Counted from the stretch's first letter, positions 54,457 through 63,880 are shown. The stretch is 64,000 nucleotides of DNA from Zoogloea sp. (GCF_023150065.1 NZ_JAKLLN010000001.1:316545-380544); one strand, 5' to 3'. The notes: a model not told the origin generated them from the letters alone. A program made the numbers and translations.

Positions 54457-55146
54457 ATGAGCACACCAGAAAACCCCGTCGTATTCGGTACCGAAGACCT
54501 GCTGATCAGCCTGTGCAACTCGGTGAGCAAGGTGCTGACCGCTGCTTCCGGCAGCCAGATCCATTACTCCGCCATGGTCCAGCGCATCACCAAGACCTGC
54601 CTCAAGCCCGACATCGGCTGCTTCGTGCTGTTCGACGGGGGTTTCTCCGGGCTGGTGATCATCAACTTCTCATCCCTGGCGGCGATGGAGCTGTACGAGC
54701 GCTACATGCGCAGCATGGGCATGGCGCAGGAGGATCTGGCGAGCAGCCACACCTCGGACGAGGTGGGCAACGTGATGGGTGAGCTGATGAACCAGATCGT
54801 CGGCGACTTCACCGGCAAGGTGCGCCACGAGCTGCAGACCCACATCACCCAGAACCAGCCCAAGATGCTGGTGCTCAACAAGCAGGTGATGCTGAGTGTG
54901 GATACCCACCTGGATCAGCCCGAAGCCCGCCGGGTGACCTTCTATACGGGCGGCGGCAACATCTTCTATCTGGAGCTGGCGGTGGACCGCACCGAGTTCA
55001 TCAAGCTCTATGACTTCGACGCCCAGGAGGCGCCCGATCCGGACGAGCTCTTCGACCAGGCCGGGAAGGGGCACGCCCAGGTGGCTCCGCCGGTGCCCGC
55101 GGCGAGCGACGACACCGACGATCTCCTCAAGTCCCTCGGCATGTGA
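54457..55146 (+). CDS. DUF3334-like protein, CheC/CheX-related
   Basis: Cytoplasmic protein of 229 residues. The central part (CLKPDIGCFVLFDGGFSGLVIINFSS ... SDEVGNVMGELMNQIVGDFTGKV) resembles DUF3334 proteins of marine gammaproteobacteria; the DEVxNVxGELMNQxxG helix is CheC/CheX-like, a family that includes chemotaxis phosphatases. The acidic C-terminal tail (SDDTDDLLKSLGM) could be a docking peptide. ATG 54457-54459 is chosen because upstream sequence is low-complexity. Flanked by tatT (divergent) and malonyl-CoA decarboxylase (convergent). Function unknown. Confidence 0.75.
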   Translation: MSTPENPVVFGTEDLLISLCNSVSKVLTAASGSQIHYSAMVQRITKTCLKPDIGCFVLFDGGFSGLVIINFSSLAAMELYERYMRSMGMAQEDLASSHTSDEVGNVMGELMNQIVGDFTGKVRHELQTHITQNQPKMLVLNKQVMLSVDTHLDQPEARRVTFYTGGGNIFYLELAVDRTEFIKLYDFDAQEAPDPDELFDQAGKGHAQVAPPVPAASDDTDDLLKSLGM

Positions 55147-55164
55147 GGGCGCGGGCCCGTCCGT

Positions 55165-56544
55165 TCAGGGGCGGGCCATGCGGCGTACCGCGGCGGCGGA
55201 ATCCACCTGGCCTTCGGCGCTGAAGGCTTCCACGTTGTTCTCGATCCGGTCCGGGTCGTAGAGGTAGTTCACCATGATCCCCAGGGACTGGCTGAAACCC
55301 TTGGTCGAGGTGTCTGCCAGCCAGTTGAGGCGCTCGACCCGGGCTCCGTTGCCCAGGTGAAAGCGCGCCACCGGGTCCACGGGCTTGCCGTCGCGCCGGG
55401 CGTTGAGCAGGTAGTGGGCGGCCAAGCGCAGTAGCGGGTCTCGCAGGGCCCGGGCCAGGCTCTTCTCCTCGGCCCAGCTGCCATCGCCGGACAGGCGCGT
55501 CCACACGCTTTCCACATCGCCCTCGAGGCCCGCGGCCATCAGCCGCTTGCGGTCCGCATCGCTGAAAACACCTGCCGCCTCGGCCGGGTTGCGCCGCACC
55601 CATGACATCAGGCCGGGGATCGGCGACAGGGTGGAGAAGGTCTTGAGCTTGGGGAAATCCCGCTGCAGGTCTTCCACCACCCGCTTGAGCAGGAAGTTGC
55701 CGAAGGACACCCCGCGCAAGCCCTCCTGGGTGGCGCTGATGGAATAGAAGATGGCCGTGGTGGCGCGGTTGGCGTCGGCCAGCGGGGCGTTGATGTCGAG
55801 CAGCTTCTGCACGTCGTCGGCGAGGGCGTCCACCAGGGCCACCTGCACGAAGATCAAGGGCTCGAGCGGCATGCGCGGGTGGAAGAAGGCGTAGCAGCGG
55901 CGGTCGGAGTCGAGGCGGTTCTTGAGGTCGTCCCAGGAGCGGATCTCGTGCACTGCCTCGTACTGGACCAGTTTTTCGAGGAGCGCAGCCGGCGACTGCC
56001 AGGTGATGCGCTGGAGCTCCAGGAAGCCCACGTCGAACCAGGCTGTCAGGCGGTTCTCCAGCTCCCGGTCGAGGGGCTTGAGCAGGGGCTCGTCGGGAAG
56101 GTAACGGAGCAGGTCGGCGCGCAGGTCCACCAGGAACTTGACCCCCTGGGGGATGGCGTTGAACTGGGTCAGGATGCGCAGCCGGCGCGAACGCATGGCA
56201 CCGCGAAGGCGGGCTTCGGCGTCCCACTGGCCGGCGCTGCCCACAGCCGCCTGGTAGGCCTCGTGGGCCTTGGCCACCCGCGCCGGGTCGGGCCCGAACT
56301 CAAGGGCAATCATCAGCAGGAAACGCCGCCGGCCGGCATCGTTGAGGCGCAGATAGGCCTCGGCCAGGCGCGCGGCCCGCTGCCGCGTGGACACCTCGCC
56401 GCCGCGGCTCTCGGCACATTCCTGGAGCTGCTGGCGCAGGCGCTCGATGTCCCGCTCGGAGGCTTCCCGCGGGCGGGAGTTGCCGGAGGCAACAAGGGCA
56501 CGCATTTTAGACAGACTGCGGGCGAGCAGATCGGTGGCGGACAT
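55165..56544 (-). CDS. Malonyl-CoA decarboxylase
   Basis: Converts malonyl-CoA to acetyl-CoA and CO2, 459 residues, single-subunit cytosolic type (MatA/MLYCD fold). Signatures: GVKFLVDLRADLL, CYAFFHPRMPLEPLIFVQVAL, FYSISATQEGLRGVSFGNFLLKRV (catalytic Ser region) and HYLLNARRDGKPVDPVARFHLGNGA (catalytic His). No malonyl-CoA synthetase or malonate carrier of known type is adjacent, so it may act on fatty-acid-derived malonyl-CoA. It is convergent with the DUF3334 gene. Confidence 0.93.
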   Translation of the reverse strand: MSATDLLARSLSKMRALVASGNSRPREASERDIERLRQQLQECAESRGGEVSTRQRAARLAEAYLRLNDAGRRRFLLMIALEFGPDPARVAKAHEAYQAAVGSAGQWDAEARLRGAMRSRRLRILTQFNAIPQGVKFLVDLRADLLRYLPDEPLLKPLDRELENRLTAWFDVGFLELQRITWQSPAALLEKLVQYEAVHEIRSWDDLKNRLDSDRRCYAFFHPRMPLEPLIFVQVALVDALADDVQKLLDINAPLADANRATTAIFYSISATQEGLRGVSFGNFLLKRVVEDLQRDFPKLKTFSTLSPIPGLMSWVRRNPAEAAGVFSDADRKRLMAAGLEGDVESVWTRLSGDGSWAEEKSLARALRDPLLRLAAHYLLNARRDGKPVDPVARFHLGNGARVERLNWLADTSTKGFSQSLGIMVNYLYDPDRIENNVEAFSAEGQVDSAAAVRRMARP

Positions 56545-56964
56545 GGGGCAGGCTCCTCTACTGGGTTCAAGCCGAGATCATAAAGACACCGGCGCCGGAA
56601 GGAGATGTCGGGGATCACGTTCGGTGTGACGAGGTGTGACACCGGGTGCATGGAGTAGGAGAATTTTGTTGTTTCTGTACAACATGGCCGCACTTGCAGT
56701 GGCCGCTCCGGATTTGTCCATTTACGGCGAATCCCTTTGTTGACGGGGGATTGGCGAGGTTTTGGCGGTGTTTCGGGGAGTTGCGCTGTCACAACAGTGC
56801 AACGCGGCTGAAACCTGCTCTCTGTAGGTTCCGGGCTGCCTGATCCGGCACCGATGTTCTTGCCCTGGCAAGGATGAGCAATCACTCGGTGAGCGGTTCA
56901 AAAAGGTGAACCTGGTCACCCCTCCCCAGGGGTTGCGCCAGTCCTCAATCACTAGGAGTCAAAG
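56545..56964. other. 420-bp intergenic region upstream of the porin gene
   Basis: No credible gene; the small plus-strand frame at 56646-56843 has non-protein-like composition. The first part serves the malonyl-CoA decarboxylase promoter on the minus strand and the rest the porin leader. Seen here: a pair of TGTGAC half-sites 10 bp apart (56629-56644), the dyad GTTG-N8-CAAC near 56670 and a small hairpin CCTGG...CCAGG at 56911-56932 before the porin ribosome site. No promoter can be fixed. Confidence 0.5.
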
Positions 56965-58128
56965 ATGCAAAAGAAAATGATCGCCCTGGCTGTTGCCGGC
57001 CTGGCTTCCACGGGCGCTTTCGCCCAGGCCAATGTCACCGTCTATGGCGTGGCTGATGCCTCCTTCGACATCGTCAAGATCGCCGGTGACGCCAACAACG
57101 AACTGGGCAACACCACCCGCGTCTCCACCAACTCCTCCCTGCTGGGCTTCAAGGGCGCCGAGAACCTGGGCAATGGCCTGACCGCCGTGTTCCAGTTCGA
57201 GAGCTCCGTGGGCTTCGACAACGCCGGCTCCCTGGGCGCCACCCGTGACAGCTACGTCGGCCTGGCCGGCAGCTTCGGTACCGTGGTGCTGGGCACCCTG
57301 ACCGGCCCGACTCGCGCCCTGGGCACCGCCCTGGACGTGAATGCCGGCGCCACCGGCATCGGCGCCAATACCGCGCTGCTGGGCAAGCTGGGCAACAACC
57401 TGATCGGCTCCACCGACACCAGCGGCAACTACAGCGGCGGCAGCACCTGCGCCCGTAACGCCACCTGCGCGTCGATCTTCGACAACCGCTGGAAGAACGC
57501 CATCGCCTACGTTTCCCCGAGCTTCGGCGGCCTGAACGCCACCGTCGCCTACGTGGCCAACGAGAACAAGTCCCTGCACGGCCTGACCGCCGCCAACACC
57601 ACCGGCTACGACGTGGGTGTGAAGTACGCCAACGGCCCGGCCATGGCCGCGGTGACCTACAACGCCGTGTCCGTCGGCAACGCCGCCGATCTGAAGATCA
57701 GCGACCTGCGCGTGGGTGGCAGCTACAACTTCGGCATGGCCTCCGTGCGTGCCGTGTTCGACCTGGCCCGTGCCGACAACTTCGGCGGCAACAAGGTCAC
57801 CCAGGCCGTCTATGGCGTCGGCGCCACCTTCAACGTGACCCCGGCCTCCAAGCTGCTGGGCCAGGTGTATGTCGCCCGCGACCTGAAGACCAACGGCTCC
57901 AGCTCCGATGACACCGGCGCCAAGCTGTTCGAACTCGGCGTCGAGCACAGCCTGTCCAAGCGCACCATGCTCAAGGCCACCTGGGCCATGGTCAACAACG
58001 ACTCCCGTGCCCGTTACGACTTCGGCATCAACGCTGCCGGCATCAATACCGGCACTCTGCCGGGCGGCGCCAACGCCACTGGCGGCACCGTTCAGGGCCT
58101 GTCCTTCGGCCTGCGCCACACCTTCTGA
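56965..58128 (+). CDS. Gram-negative porin (betaproteobacterial general porin)
   Basis: Trimeric 16-strand outer-membrane channel, 387 residues. Signal peptide MQKKMIALAVAGLASTGAFA, then QANVTVYGVADASFDIVKI, the usual first strand; the inner constriction loop and the C-terminal strand ending in aromatic Phe (LRHTF) for BAM recognition. Gly/Asn/Ala-rich. AGGAGTC precedes ATG by 6 nt. Codon use is strongly C-ending and biased, suggesting high expression. Followed by a strong terminator. Confidence 0.95.
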   Translation: MQKKMIALAVAGLASTGAFAQANVTVYGVADASFDIVKIAGDANNELGNTTRVSTNSSLLGFKGAENLGNGLTAVFQFESSVGFDNAGSLGATRDSYVGLAGSFGTVVLGTLTGPTRALGTALDVNAGATGIGANTALLGKLGNNLIGSTDTSGNYSGGSTCARNATCASIFDNRWKNAIAYVSPSFGGLNATVAYVANENKSLHGLTAANTTGYDVGVKYANGPAMAAVTYNAVSVGNAADLKISDLRVGGSYNFGMASVRAVFDLARADNFGGNKVTQAVYGVGATFNVTPASKLLGQVYVARDLKTNGSSSDDTGAKLFELGVEHSLSKRTMLKATWAMVNNDSRARYDFGINAAGINTGTLPGGANATGGTVQGLSFGLRHTF

Positions 58129-58153
58129 TCGGGTTCAACCCCGGCTGAAAGCG

Positions 58154-58182
58154 GCGGGCACCTTCGGGTGCCCGCTTTTTTT
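58154..58182 (+). terminator. Rho-independent terminator of the porin gene
   Basis: Perfect 9-bp stem GCGGGCACC / GGTGCCCGC with a TTCG tetraloop, then seven T, 25 bp after the stop. Confidence 0.95.
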
Positions 58183-58230
58183 GCGTCGACGGACCCTGCT
58201 GAAAGGGTGTTGCCTCCGGGCTGGCATCTT

Positions 58231-58319
58231 CGTGGGGTCGAATTCGTTCGACCGCAGACTACCGGTCACCGGCGTGCCTGCAGCTCAAGTTGCGGAGGTC
58301 GAAGGAGTCCGACCCCACG
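58231..58319. repeat. REP-like palindromic element, copy B
   Basis: Outer arms CGTGGGGTCG (58231-58240) and CGACCCCACG (58310-58319) form a perfect 10-bp dyad. Inside the left arm GGTCGAA-TTCG-TTCGACC (58236-58253) is a perfect hairpin with a stable tetraloop; the right arm carries a related hairpin. About 50 bp of the left half match copy A at 38902-38950. It lies between two terminators in a convergent gap, the usual site of REP elements. Confidence 0.75.
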
Positions 58320-58347
58320 GGTGGTGCTTCGCGGCGGCGTAGGGCGC

Positions 58348-58380
58348 AAAAAAAAAGCCCCCCACCGCGAGGTGGGGGGC
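58348..58380 (-). terminator. Rho-independent terminator of phoX
   Basis: Perfect 10-bp stem GCCCCCCACC / GGTGGGGGGC around a 4-nt loop, followed on the minus strand by nine T. It is 38 bp after the phoX stop. Confidence 0.95.
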
Positions 58381-58418
58381 CAAAGGGATGGCTGAGGATG
58401 AACTACTGCGTCTGTCGA

Positions 58419-60596
58419 TCAGACGGCGATTTCGCCGCCGTTCGTGCGGGTGATGACGACGGTGGCCGAGCGCGGGCGCTTGGTGGAGGTGGCGTCTGTC
58501 TGGCTGGTGGGCCAGGCGCTGGTGGGGGAACTCAGGCTGCCGTCTTCACCCGGGTGCTGGACGTTGATGAACATCGTCTTGCGGTCGGGGGTCATGGCGA
58601 TGCCGGTGATTTCGCACTGCTTGGGGCCGACGAGGAAGCGGCGCACGGTGGCCTCGGTGGCGTTGGCGCCCTTGATGGTGGGGGTGCCGCCGGCTGCAGT
58701 GGCCGCGGAGCCGTCACCCACCTTGCCGGGGACGGCGGCCAGCATCATGCAGTTGGTCACGTCGGTGTAGGCGCCGTCGTCGGTCTGGATCCACAGCATG
58801 CCGTTCTGGTCGAACCACAGGCCGTCGGGGCTGGAGAAGTCATTCACCGCGGTCAGGCCGGAGAGGTTGACGTTGGCGGCGGCACCTGCTTCCGCGCCGA
58901 AGAGGTAGATGTCCCAGGCGAAGGTGGTGGCGGCAGGGTCACCACCGGCTTCGCGCCAGCGGATGATGTGGCCGTTGGGGTTGCCCTTCTGGGAGGTGGT
59001 GCCGCCCTTGATGTCCTCGTAGTAGCGGGGGTTGGCGGTGTCGGGCTTGAGCTGGCTGCCGGTGGGGGTGGCGGTGGGGGAGACCCGGTTGCTGTTGTTG
59101 GTGAGGGTCATGTAGACCTCGCCGTTGATGGGGTTCACCGCGCCCCACTCGGGACGGTCCATCTTGGTGGCACCGACCACGTCGCCGGCGAGGCGGGCAT
59201 TGACCAGCACATCGGCCTGATCGGCGAAGGGGTAGGTGGTGTTGGCGGCGGTGAGGCCGTTCTTGCCGTGGGTCAGCTCGACCCAGGTTCCGGAGCCGTC
59301 GCTGTTGAACTTGGCCACGTACAGCGTGCCTTCGCTCATGTACCTTGCGCCGGCGGTGTGGCCCTTGCCCACGTCGGCGGCGTCCCACAGGGCCTTGGAG
59401 ACGAACTTGTAGATGTACTCGTTGCGGGAGTCGTCACCCATGTAGAACACCACCGGCTTGCCGGCCACGGCCTTGCAGGGCCAGCAGCCTTCGTGGGCAA
59501 AGCGGCCCAGGCCGGTGTACTTGACCGGGGTGGAGTTGGGGTTGAAGGGGTCGATCTCGACGATCCAGCCGAAGGTGTTGAAGATGTTGCGGTAGTCCTC
59601 GGCGGCGCTGGCGCCGGTGACGGAGGCGCTCCAGCGCACGAAGAGGTCGTCGCTGCCGGCGGTGTCCCACAGGTAGGGGCTGTTGCGGCCCTGAGTCATG
59701 CCGTAGCGGTTGAGGGCGGTGACTTCCTTGGCGCTGCGCAGGGCGTTGTCGCCGGCGGCGCGGCCGATGACGTTGGTGAAGTTTTCTTCACAGGTCAGGT
59801 AGGTGCCCCAGGGGGTGTAGCCGTTGCCACAGTTGTTGTTGGTGCCTCGAGTGGTGGTGCCGTCCGTCGAGTACCTGGTCTGCAGCAGGGCGTTGCCCCG
59901 GGCCGGGCCGGCGAAGGCCATGGGGGTGGCGGAGGTGACGCGGCGGTTGTAGGTGGAGCCGCGGACCATGGTCATGGCGGTGCCGGAGGTGCCACGGCGG
60001 ATCTCGGCGACGCTCACGCCGTGGGCGTAGATTTCCTTCTCCACCTCGGTGGCGGAGCGGTTGGCGCCGGCGCTGCGGCCGTTGCTGTGCAGGGCGTAGG
60101 GGCCGACCACATATTCGTGGTTGACGCACAGGATGCCCCGGTCGGAGCGGTTGGCGTCAAAGGCACCGGCATCCGACAGGCCGAAATAGTGCATGCCGTC
60201 GTGGCCGTCACCGATGCGGCGGTTGTACGAATCGGCGCTCTCGCTGCCGTTGTCGGCCCAGGCGGCGTCGGTGGTGGTGAGGGGGTCGCCCAGGGCGTGG
60301 AGGATGCTGACCTGGTAGCCGGCGGGTACGGTGACGACGTCGTTGAGGTTCTTGGCCACCGCGTCGAAGCTCAGGCTGGGGGTGTCATTCCGGTTGTTGC
60401 TGCTGCCGCCACAGGCGCTCAGGCCGAGACCGCTGAACAGGGCAGTGGTGGAGGCGGCGATGCCACCCTTGAGGACGCCCCGGCGGCTCAGACGGACGTC
60501 GATGATGTCCTGGATGTGGGTGTTGTCGGACGGGTTGGTGTTGTCACCGTCGTTCATCGGGGAGGTTTGAAGGGGCTGGCCGGAAAGCATCGGCAT
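58419..60596 (-). CDS. phoX: Alkaline phosphatase PhoX
   Basis: Periplasmic calcium/iron-dependent phosphatase of the DUF839 family, 725 residues, scavenging phosphate from organic esters. A Tat signal with Arg38-Arg39 (LSRRGVLKGG) precedes a lipobox-like LSACGG. Motifs seen are LCVNHEYVVGPY, TYLTCEENFTN, DDSRNEYIYKFVS, DRPEWGAVNPINGEVYMTLTNN, SPDGLWFDQNGMLWIQTDDG and MFINVQHPGE near the end, which are typical. ATG 60594-60596 follows AGGAGA. Divergent from pst with a Pho-box-like site upstream. Confidence 0.93.
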   Translation of the reverse strand: MPMLSGQPLQTSPMNDGDNTNPSDNTHIQDIIDVRLSRRGVLKGGIAASTTALFSGLGLSACGGSSNNRNDTPSLSFDAVAKNLNDVVTVPAGYQVSILHALGDPLTTTDAAWADNGSESADSYNRRIGDGHDGMHYFGLSDAGAFDANRSDRGILCVNHEYVVGPYALHSNGRSAGANRSATEVEKEIYAHGVSVAEIRRGTSGTAMTMVRGSTYNRRVTSATPMAFAGPARGNALLQTRYSTDGTTTRGTNNNCGNGYTPWGTYLTCEENFTNVIGRAAGDNALRSAKEVTALNRYGMTQGRNSPYLWDTAGSDDLFVRWSASVTGASAAEDYRNIFNTFGWIVEIDPFNPNSTPVKYTGLGRFAHEGCWPCKAVAGKPVVFYMGDDSRNEYIYKFVSKALWDAADVGKGHTAGARYMSEGTLYVAKFNSDGSGTWVELTHGKNGLTAANTTYPFADQADVLVNARLAGDVVGATKMDRPEWGAVNPINGEVYMTLTNNSNRVSPTATPTGSQLKPDTANPRYYEDIKGGTTSQKGNPNGHIIRWREAGGDPAATTFAWDIYLFGAEAGAAANVNLSGLTAVNDFSSPDGLWFDQNGMLWIQTDDGAYTDVTNCMMLAAVPGKVGDGSAATAAGGTPTIKGANATEATVRRFLVGPKQCEITGIAMTPDRKTMFINVQHPGEDGSLSSPTSAWPTSQTDATSTKRPRSATVVITRTNGGEIAV

Positions 60597-60648
60597 GAAG
60601 GTTCTCCTGGTTGAGGGGCTGATCAGCCGGCTATGGTCTTTAATGCAG

Positions 60649-60666
60649 ATGAAGGCTTGATGACAG
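60649..60666 (-). promoter_or_regulatory. Candidate Pho box of phoX
   Basis: On the minus strand CTGTCAT-CAAG-CCTTCAT: two 7-bp half-sites 11 bp apart, as PhoB requires, the first perfect. A possible -10 (CATTAAAG) lies about 10 bp downstream, and the phoX start about 50 bp further. The gap 60597-60915 (319 bp) holds only this site and the pstS Pho box; no gene is seen. Confidence 0.65.
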
Positions 60667-60791
60667 GATTGCGGCAGCGTGCTTTTTTGCAAAGCGTCAT
60701 CTGGTTGTCACGCAGGAGGCGCATAGACGTTGCGGGCACTGGGCGAGGAGGGGATGCTGCGGTGCGGCGGAGCTTGCAACCGTAAGATGAC

Positions 60792-60812
60792 TTGTCACAG
60801 TATCGTCACATT
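60792..60812 (+). promoter_or_regulatory. Candidate Pho box and promoter of pstS
   Basis: TTGTCAC-AGTA-TCGTCACAT: half-sites TGTCAC and CGTCAC are exactly 11 bp apart and replace a -35. A -10 TAATCT (60820-60825) follows at the usual distance. The pstS ATG is about 90 bp downstream. Confidence 0.75.
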
Positions 60813-60915
60813 GGATCGCTAATCTTCGGTGCTGACATCAGGGGTATGGATCGTCCGGTCATGGCGATCCCGACCCACAGGATTCCGATTTCCAAAAAAG
60901 CCTCAGGAGAGTTTC

Positions 60916-61956
60916 ATGCTGAAAGCCGTGTCCCGCTCGCTTCTCGTCACTGCCGGTGCTGCGCTGGCGACTTCCGCCTTCGCTGCTGACATCACTGGCG
61001 CGGGTGCCTCCTTCCCTGCCCCGATCTATTCCAAGTGGGCTGATGCCTACCACAAGGCGACCGGCAACAAGGTGAATTACCAGTCCATCGGCTCCAGCGG
61101 TGGCATCAAGCAGATCACCGCCAAGACGGTTGATTTTGGTGCTTCCGACATGCCCCTGTCCCCCGAGCAGCTCGAGAAGGACGGCCTGCAGCAGTTCCCG
61201 ACCGTGATCGGCGGCGTGGTGCCGGTGGTGAACATTCCGGGCGTCAAGCCGGGCCAGCTCAAGCTGACCGGCGAGCTGCTGGCCAACATCTACCTGGGCA
61301 AGATCACCAAGTGGAATGACCCGGCCCTGGTTGCCCTGAACCCCGGTCTGAACCTGCCGGGCAACGACATCGGCGTGGTCCGTCGCGCTGACGGCTCCGG
61401 CACCACCTTCATCTTCACCAACTATCTGTCCAAGGTGAGCGGCGAGTGGAAGGAGAAGGTCAAGGAAGGCGCTGCCGTGCAGTGGCCGCTGGGCCTGGGT
61501 GGCAAGGGCAACGAGGGCGTTTCCGCCTTCGTGCAGAAGCTGCCGGGCGCCATCGGCTACGTGGAATACGCCTACGCCAAGCAGAACAAGCTGACCTTCG
61601 CCGCCCTGAAGAACAAGGACGGCAACTTCGTGCTGCCGGACGACGAGAACTTCAAGGCCGCTGCTGCCGGTGCCGACTGGAGCAAGAACGCCTTCTATGA
61701 AATCCTGACCGACAAGCCGGGCAAGGACAGCTGGCCCATCACCGGCGCCACCTTCGTACTGATGCACAAGACCCAGGACAAGCCCGTCCAGGGCGCCGAG
61801 GCCCTGCAGTTCTTCGACTGGGCCTACAAGAACGGCGGCAAGCTGGCCACCGATCTCGACTACGTGCCCCTGCCCGAAGCCACCGTCAAGCTGATCCGTG
61901 CTTCCTGGGGCACCCTCAAGGATGCGTCCGGCAAGGCTGTCTTCTCCGCCAAGTAA
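60916..61956 (+). CDS. pstS: Phosphate ABC transporter, periplasmic binding protein
   Basis: High-affinity phosphate receptor of 346 residues. Signal peptide [23 protein letters not shown], then [46 protein letters not shown] and [17 protein letters not shown], all contacts of phosphate. ATG 60916-60918 with CAGGAGAG. First gene of pstSCAB under a Pho box. Confidence 0.97.
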   Translation: MLKAVSRSLLVTAGAALATSAFAADITGAGASFPAPIYSKWADAYHKATGNKVNYQSIGSSGGIKQITAKTVDFGASDMPLSPEQLEKDGLQQFPTVIGGVVPVVNIPGVKPGQLKLTGELLANIYLGKITKWNDPALVALNPGLNLPGNDIGVVRRADGSGTTFIFTNYLSKVSGEWKEKVKEGAAVQWPLGLGGKGNEGVSAFVQKLPGAIGYVEYAYAKQNKLTFAALKNKDGNFVLPDDENFKAAAAGADWSKNAFYEILTDKPGKDSWPITGATFVLMHKTQDKPVQGAEALQFFDWAYKNGGKLATDLDYVPLPEATVKLIRASWGTLKDASGKAVFSAK

Positions 61957-61985
61957 GAACGGCTTTCGCAGTCTGATATAACGAG

Positions 61986-62014
61986 AAGGCCGGCAGAGGA
62001 GACTCTCCGGCCTT
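61986..62014 (+). terminator. Hairpin between pstS and pstC (partial terminator)
   Basis: AAGGCCGG / CCGGCCTT outer stem with an AGAG / CTCT inner stem, one bulged C and loop GAGA, 29 bp after pstS. Followed by GTCTCC rather than a T-run, so it more likely limits transcription or protects the pstS message, giving more PstS than permease. Confidence 0.55.
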
Positions 62015-62041
62015 GTCTCCATAATCTACGGATCACATTTC

Positions 62042-63034
62042 ATGAACACTGAGGTCATAGACATGAATAGCCGGCCCCTCGATACCGCCCCGCCGGTACG
62101 CAAGCCGGTGAATCAGATGGGTTCGAGGATCTTCGGTGGCCTGTCCATGTTGTTCGCGCTGCTGGCCCTGATCCTGCTGGCCGGGATCATCGTGGCGCTG
62201 ACGATCGAATCGATGCCGAGCCTGAAGGCTTTCGGGCCGGCCTTCCTGTTTTCCACGGAGTGGAATCCGCCCGCCGAGCAGTTCGGGGCCCTGATCCCCA
62301 TCTACGGCACCCTGGTGACCTCCATCATCGCCCTGGTCATCGCCGTGCCGGTCAGTTTCGGCATCGCCCTTTTCCTGACCGAACTCTCGCCCCTGTGGTT
62401 GCGCCGTCCCCTGGGCACGGCCGTCGAGCTGCTGGCGGCCGTTCCGTCCATCGTCTTCGGCATGTGGGGCCTGCTGATCTTCGCCCCGATCTTCGCCGAA
62501 TACATCCAGCCGCTCCTCAGGGCCACGCTGGGTCAGCTGCCCTTCATCGGCCAGCTCTTCTCCGGTCCGTCCCTGGGCATCGGCCTGTTGTGTGCAGGCG
62601 TCATCCTGGCGGTCATGATCATCCCCTACATCGCTTCGGTGATGCGTGACGTGTTTGAAGTCACCCCGGCGATGCTCAAGGAATCGGCTTACGGCCTCGG
62701 CTGTACCACCTGGGAAGTGATGTGGCGTGTTGTGCTGCCCTACACCAAGAACGGTGTGGTGGGCGGCATCATGCTCGGCCTCGGCCGCGCCCTGGGGGAG
62801 ACCATGGCGGTCACCTTCGTCATCGGCAACACCAACTTCCTGTCCACGGCGTCGCTGTTCGCGCCGGGCAACAGCATCACCTCGGCCCTGGCCAACGAGT
62901 TTGCGGAGGCCGAGCGTGGCCTGCACACCGCCTCGCTGATGGAACTGGGCCTGATCCTGTTCGTCATCACGCTGATCGTGCTGGTGCTCTCCAAGCTCCT
63001 GCTGCTCCGCCTGTCCGCCAACGAAGGACGCTGA
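62042..63034 (+). CDS. pstC: Phosphate ABC transporter permease PstC
   Basis: Inner-membrane permease of 330 residues with about six helices. N-terminal cytoplasmic arm, first helix [24 protein letters not shown], the [27 protein letters not shown] segment and the EAA loop [22 protein letters not shown] are usual PstC features. 3 bp before pstA. Confidence 0.96.
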   Translation: MNTEVIDMNSRPLDTAPPVRKPVNQMGSRIFGGLSMLFALLALILLAGIIVALTIESMPSLKAFGPAFLFSTEWNPPAEQFGALIPIYGTLVTSIIALVIAVPVSFGIALFLTELSPLWLRRPLGTAVELLAAVPSIVFGMWGLLIFAPIFAEYIQPLLRATLGQLPFIGQLFSGPSLGIGLLCAGVILAVMIIPYIASVMRDVFEVTPAMLKESAYGLGCTTWEVMWRVVLPYTKNGVVGGIMLGLGRALGETMAVTFVIGNTNFLSTASLFAPGNSITSALANEFAEAERGLHTASLMELGLILFVITLIVLVLSKLLLLRLSANEGR

Positions 63035-63037
63035 TCC

Positions 63038-63880
63038 ATGGAACTTCTCGCCCGTCGCAAATTGACCAACCAGATCGCCCTTGGCATGTCCATGGCGGCG
63101 ATGGCCTTCGGCCTGTTCTGGCTGGCCTGGATCCTGGTCACCGTGATCCAGCTGGGGATCGATGGCCTGTCCCTGTCCCTCTTCACCGAAATGACCCCGC
63201 CGCCCGGGGCCGAAACCGGCGGTCTGGCCAACGCCATCGTCGGCAGCCTGATCCTGGTCGGGCTCGGCACCCTGGTCGGTACGCCCATCGGCATCATGGC
63301 TGGCATCTACCTGGCGGAATACGGTCGTTTCACCCTGCTTGGCCGGGTGACCCGCTTCGTCAATGACCTGCTGCTGTCGGCCCCGTCCATCGTCATCGGC
63401 CTCTTCGTCTATGCGGTGATCGTCGCCACCACCGGCAAGTTTTCCGCCTGGTCGGGCGCCGTGGCCCTGGCCCTGCTGGTTCTGCCCATCGTGGTCCGCA
63501 CCACCGAGAACATGCTGATGCTGGTGCCGGGCTCCCTGCGGGAAGCGGCTTTCGCCCTGGGGGCGCCCAAGCATGTGGTGATCCGCAAGGTGACCCTGCG
63601 CGCCGCGCGCAGCGGGGTGGTGACCGGGGTGCTGCTGGCCGTGGCGCGTATTGCCGGCGAGACCGCGCCGCTGCTCTTCACCGCCCTGTCGAACCAGTTC
63701 TGGAGCGTCGATCTGAACGAGCCGATGGCGAACCTGCCGGTGACGATCTTCAAGTTCGCCATGAGCCCCTTCGAAGACTGGCAGCGTCTGGCCTGGGCCG
63801 GCGTGCTGCTGATCACCCTGGGTGTCCTTGGTCTCAACATTATTGCCCGCGTGATGTTCCGCGCCGAAAAACTCCATTAA
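63038..63880 (+). CDS. pstA: Phosphate ABC transporter permease PstA
   Basis: Second permease subunit, 280 residues. [32 protein letters not shown], the EAA loop [21 protein letters not shown] and [17 protein letters not shown] are standard. Forms the membrane channel with PstC; ATG 63038-63040. Confidence 0.96.
   Translation: MELLARRKLTNQIALGMSMAAMAFGLFWLAWILVTVIQLGIDGLSLSLFTEMTPPPGAETGGLANAIVGSLILVGLGTLVGTPIGIMAGIYLAEYGRFTLLGRVTRFVNDLLLSAPSIVIGLFVYAVIVATTGKFSAWSGAVALALLVLPIVVRTTENMLMLVPGSLREAAFALGAPKHVVIRKVTLRAARSGVVTGVLLAVARIAGETAPLLFTALSNQFWSVDLNEPMANLPVTIFKFAMSPFEDWQRLAWAGVLLITLGVLGLNIIARVMFRAEKLH

Noticed and set aside
50485-56544. TRAP transporter plus malonyl-CoA decarboxylase as a malonate-uptake system
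   Set aside because: The two are separated by an oppositely oriented DUF3334 gene, no malonyl-CoA synthetase is present, and the binding protein seems to lack the carboxylate-binding Arg.
56629-56644. Direct TGTGAC repeats as a Pho box before malonyl-CoA decarboxylase
   Set aside because: The spacing is 10 bp instead of 11 and flanking bases do not fit; no phosphate link to the gene.
56646-56843. Small plus-strand frame of 65 codons upstream of the porin
   Set aside because: Cys/Trp/Arg-rich, no ribosome site, and opposite other open frames; likely chance.
58290-60614. A 774-codon plus-strand frame opposite phoX
   Set aside because: Antisense shadow with Gly/Val-rich composition; it also runs through a terminator.
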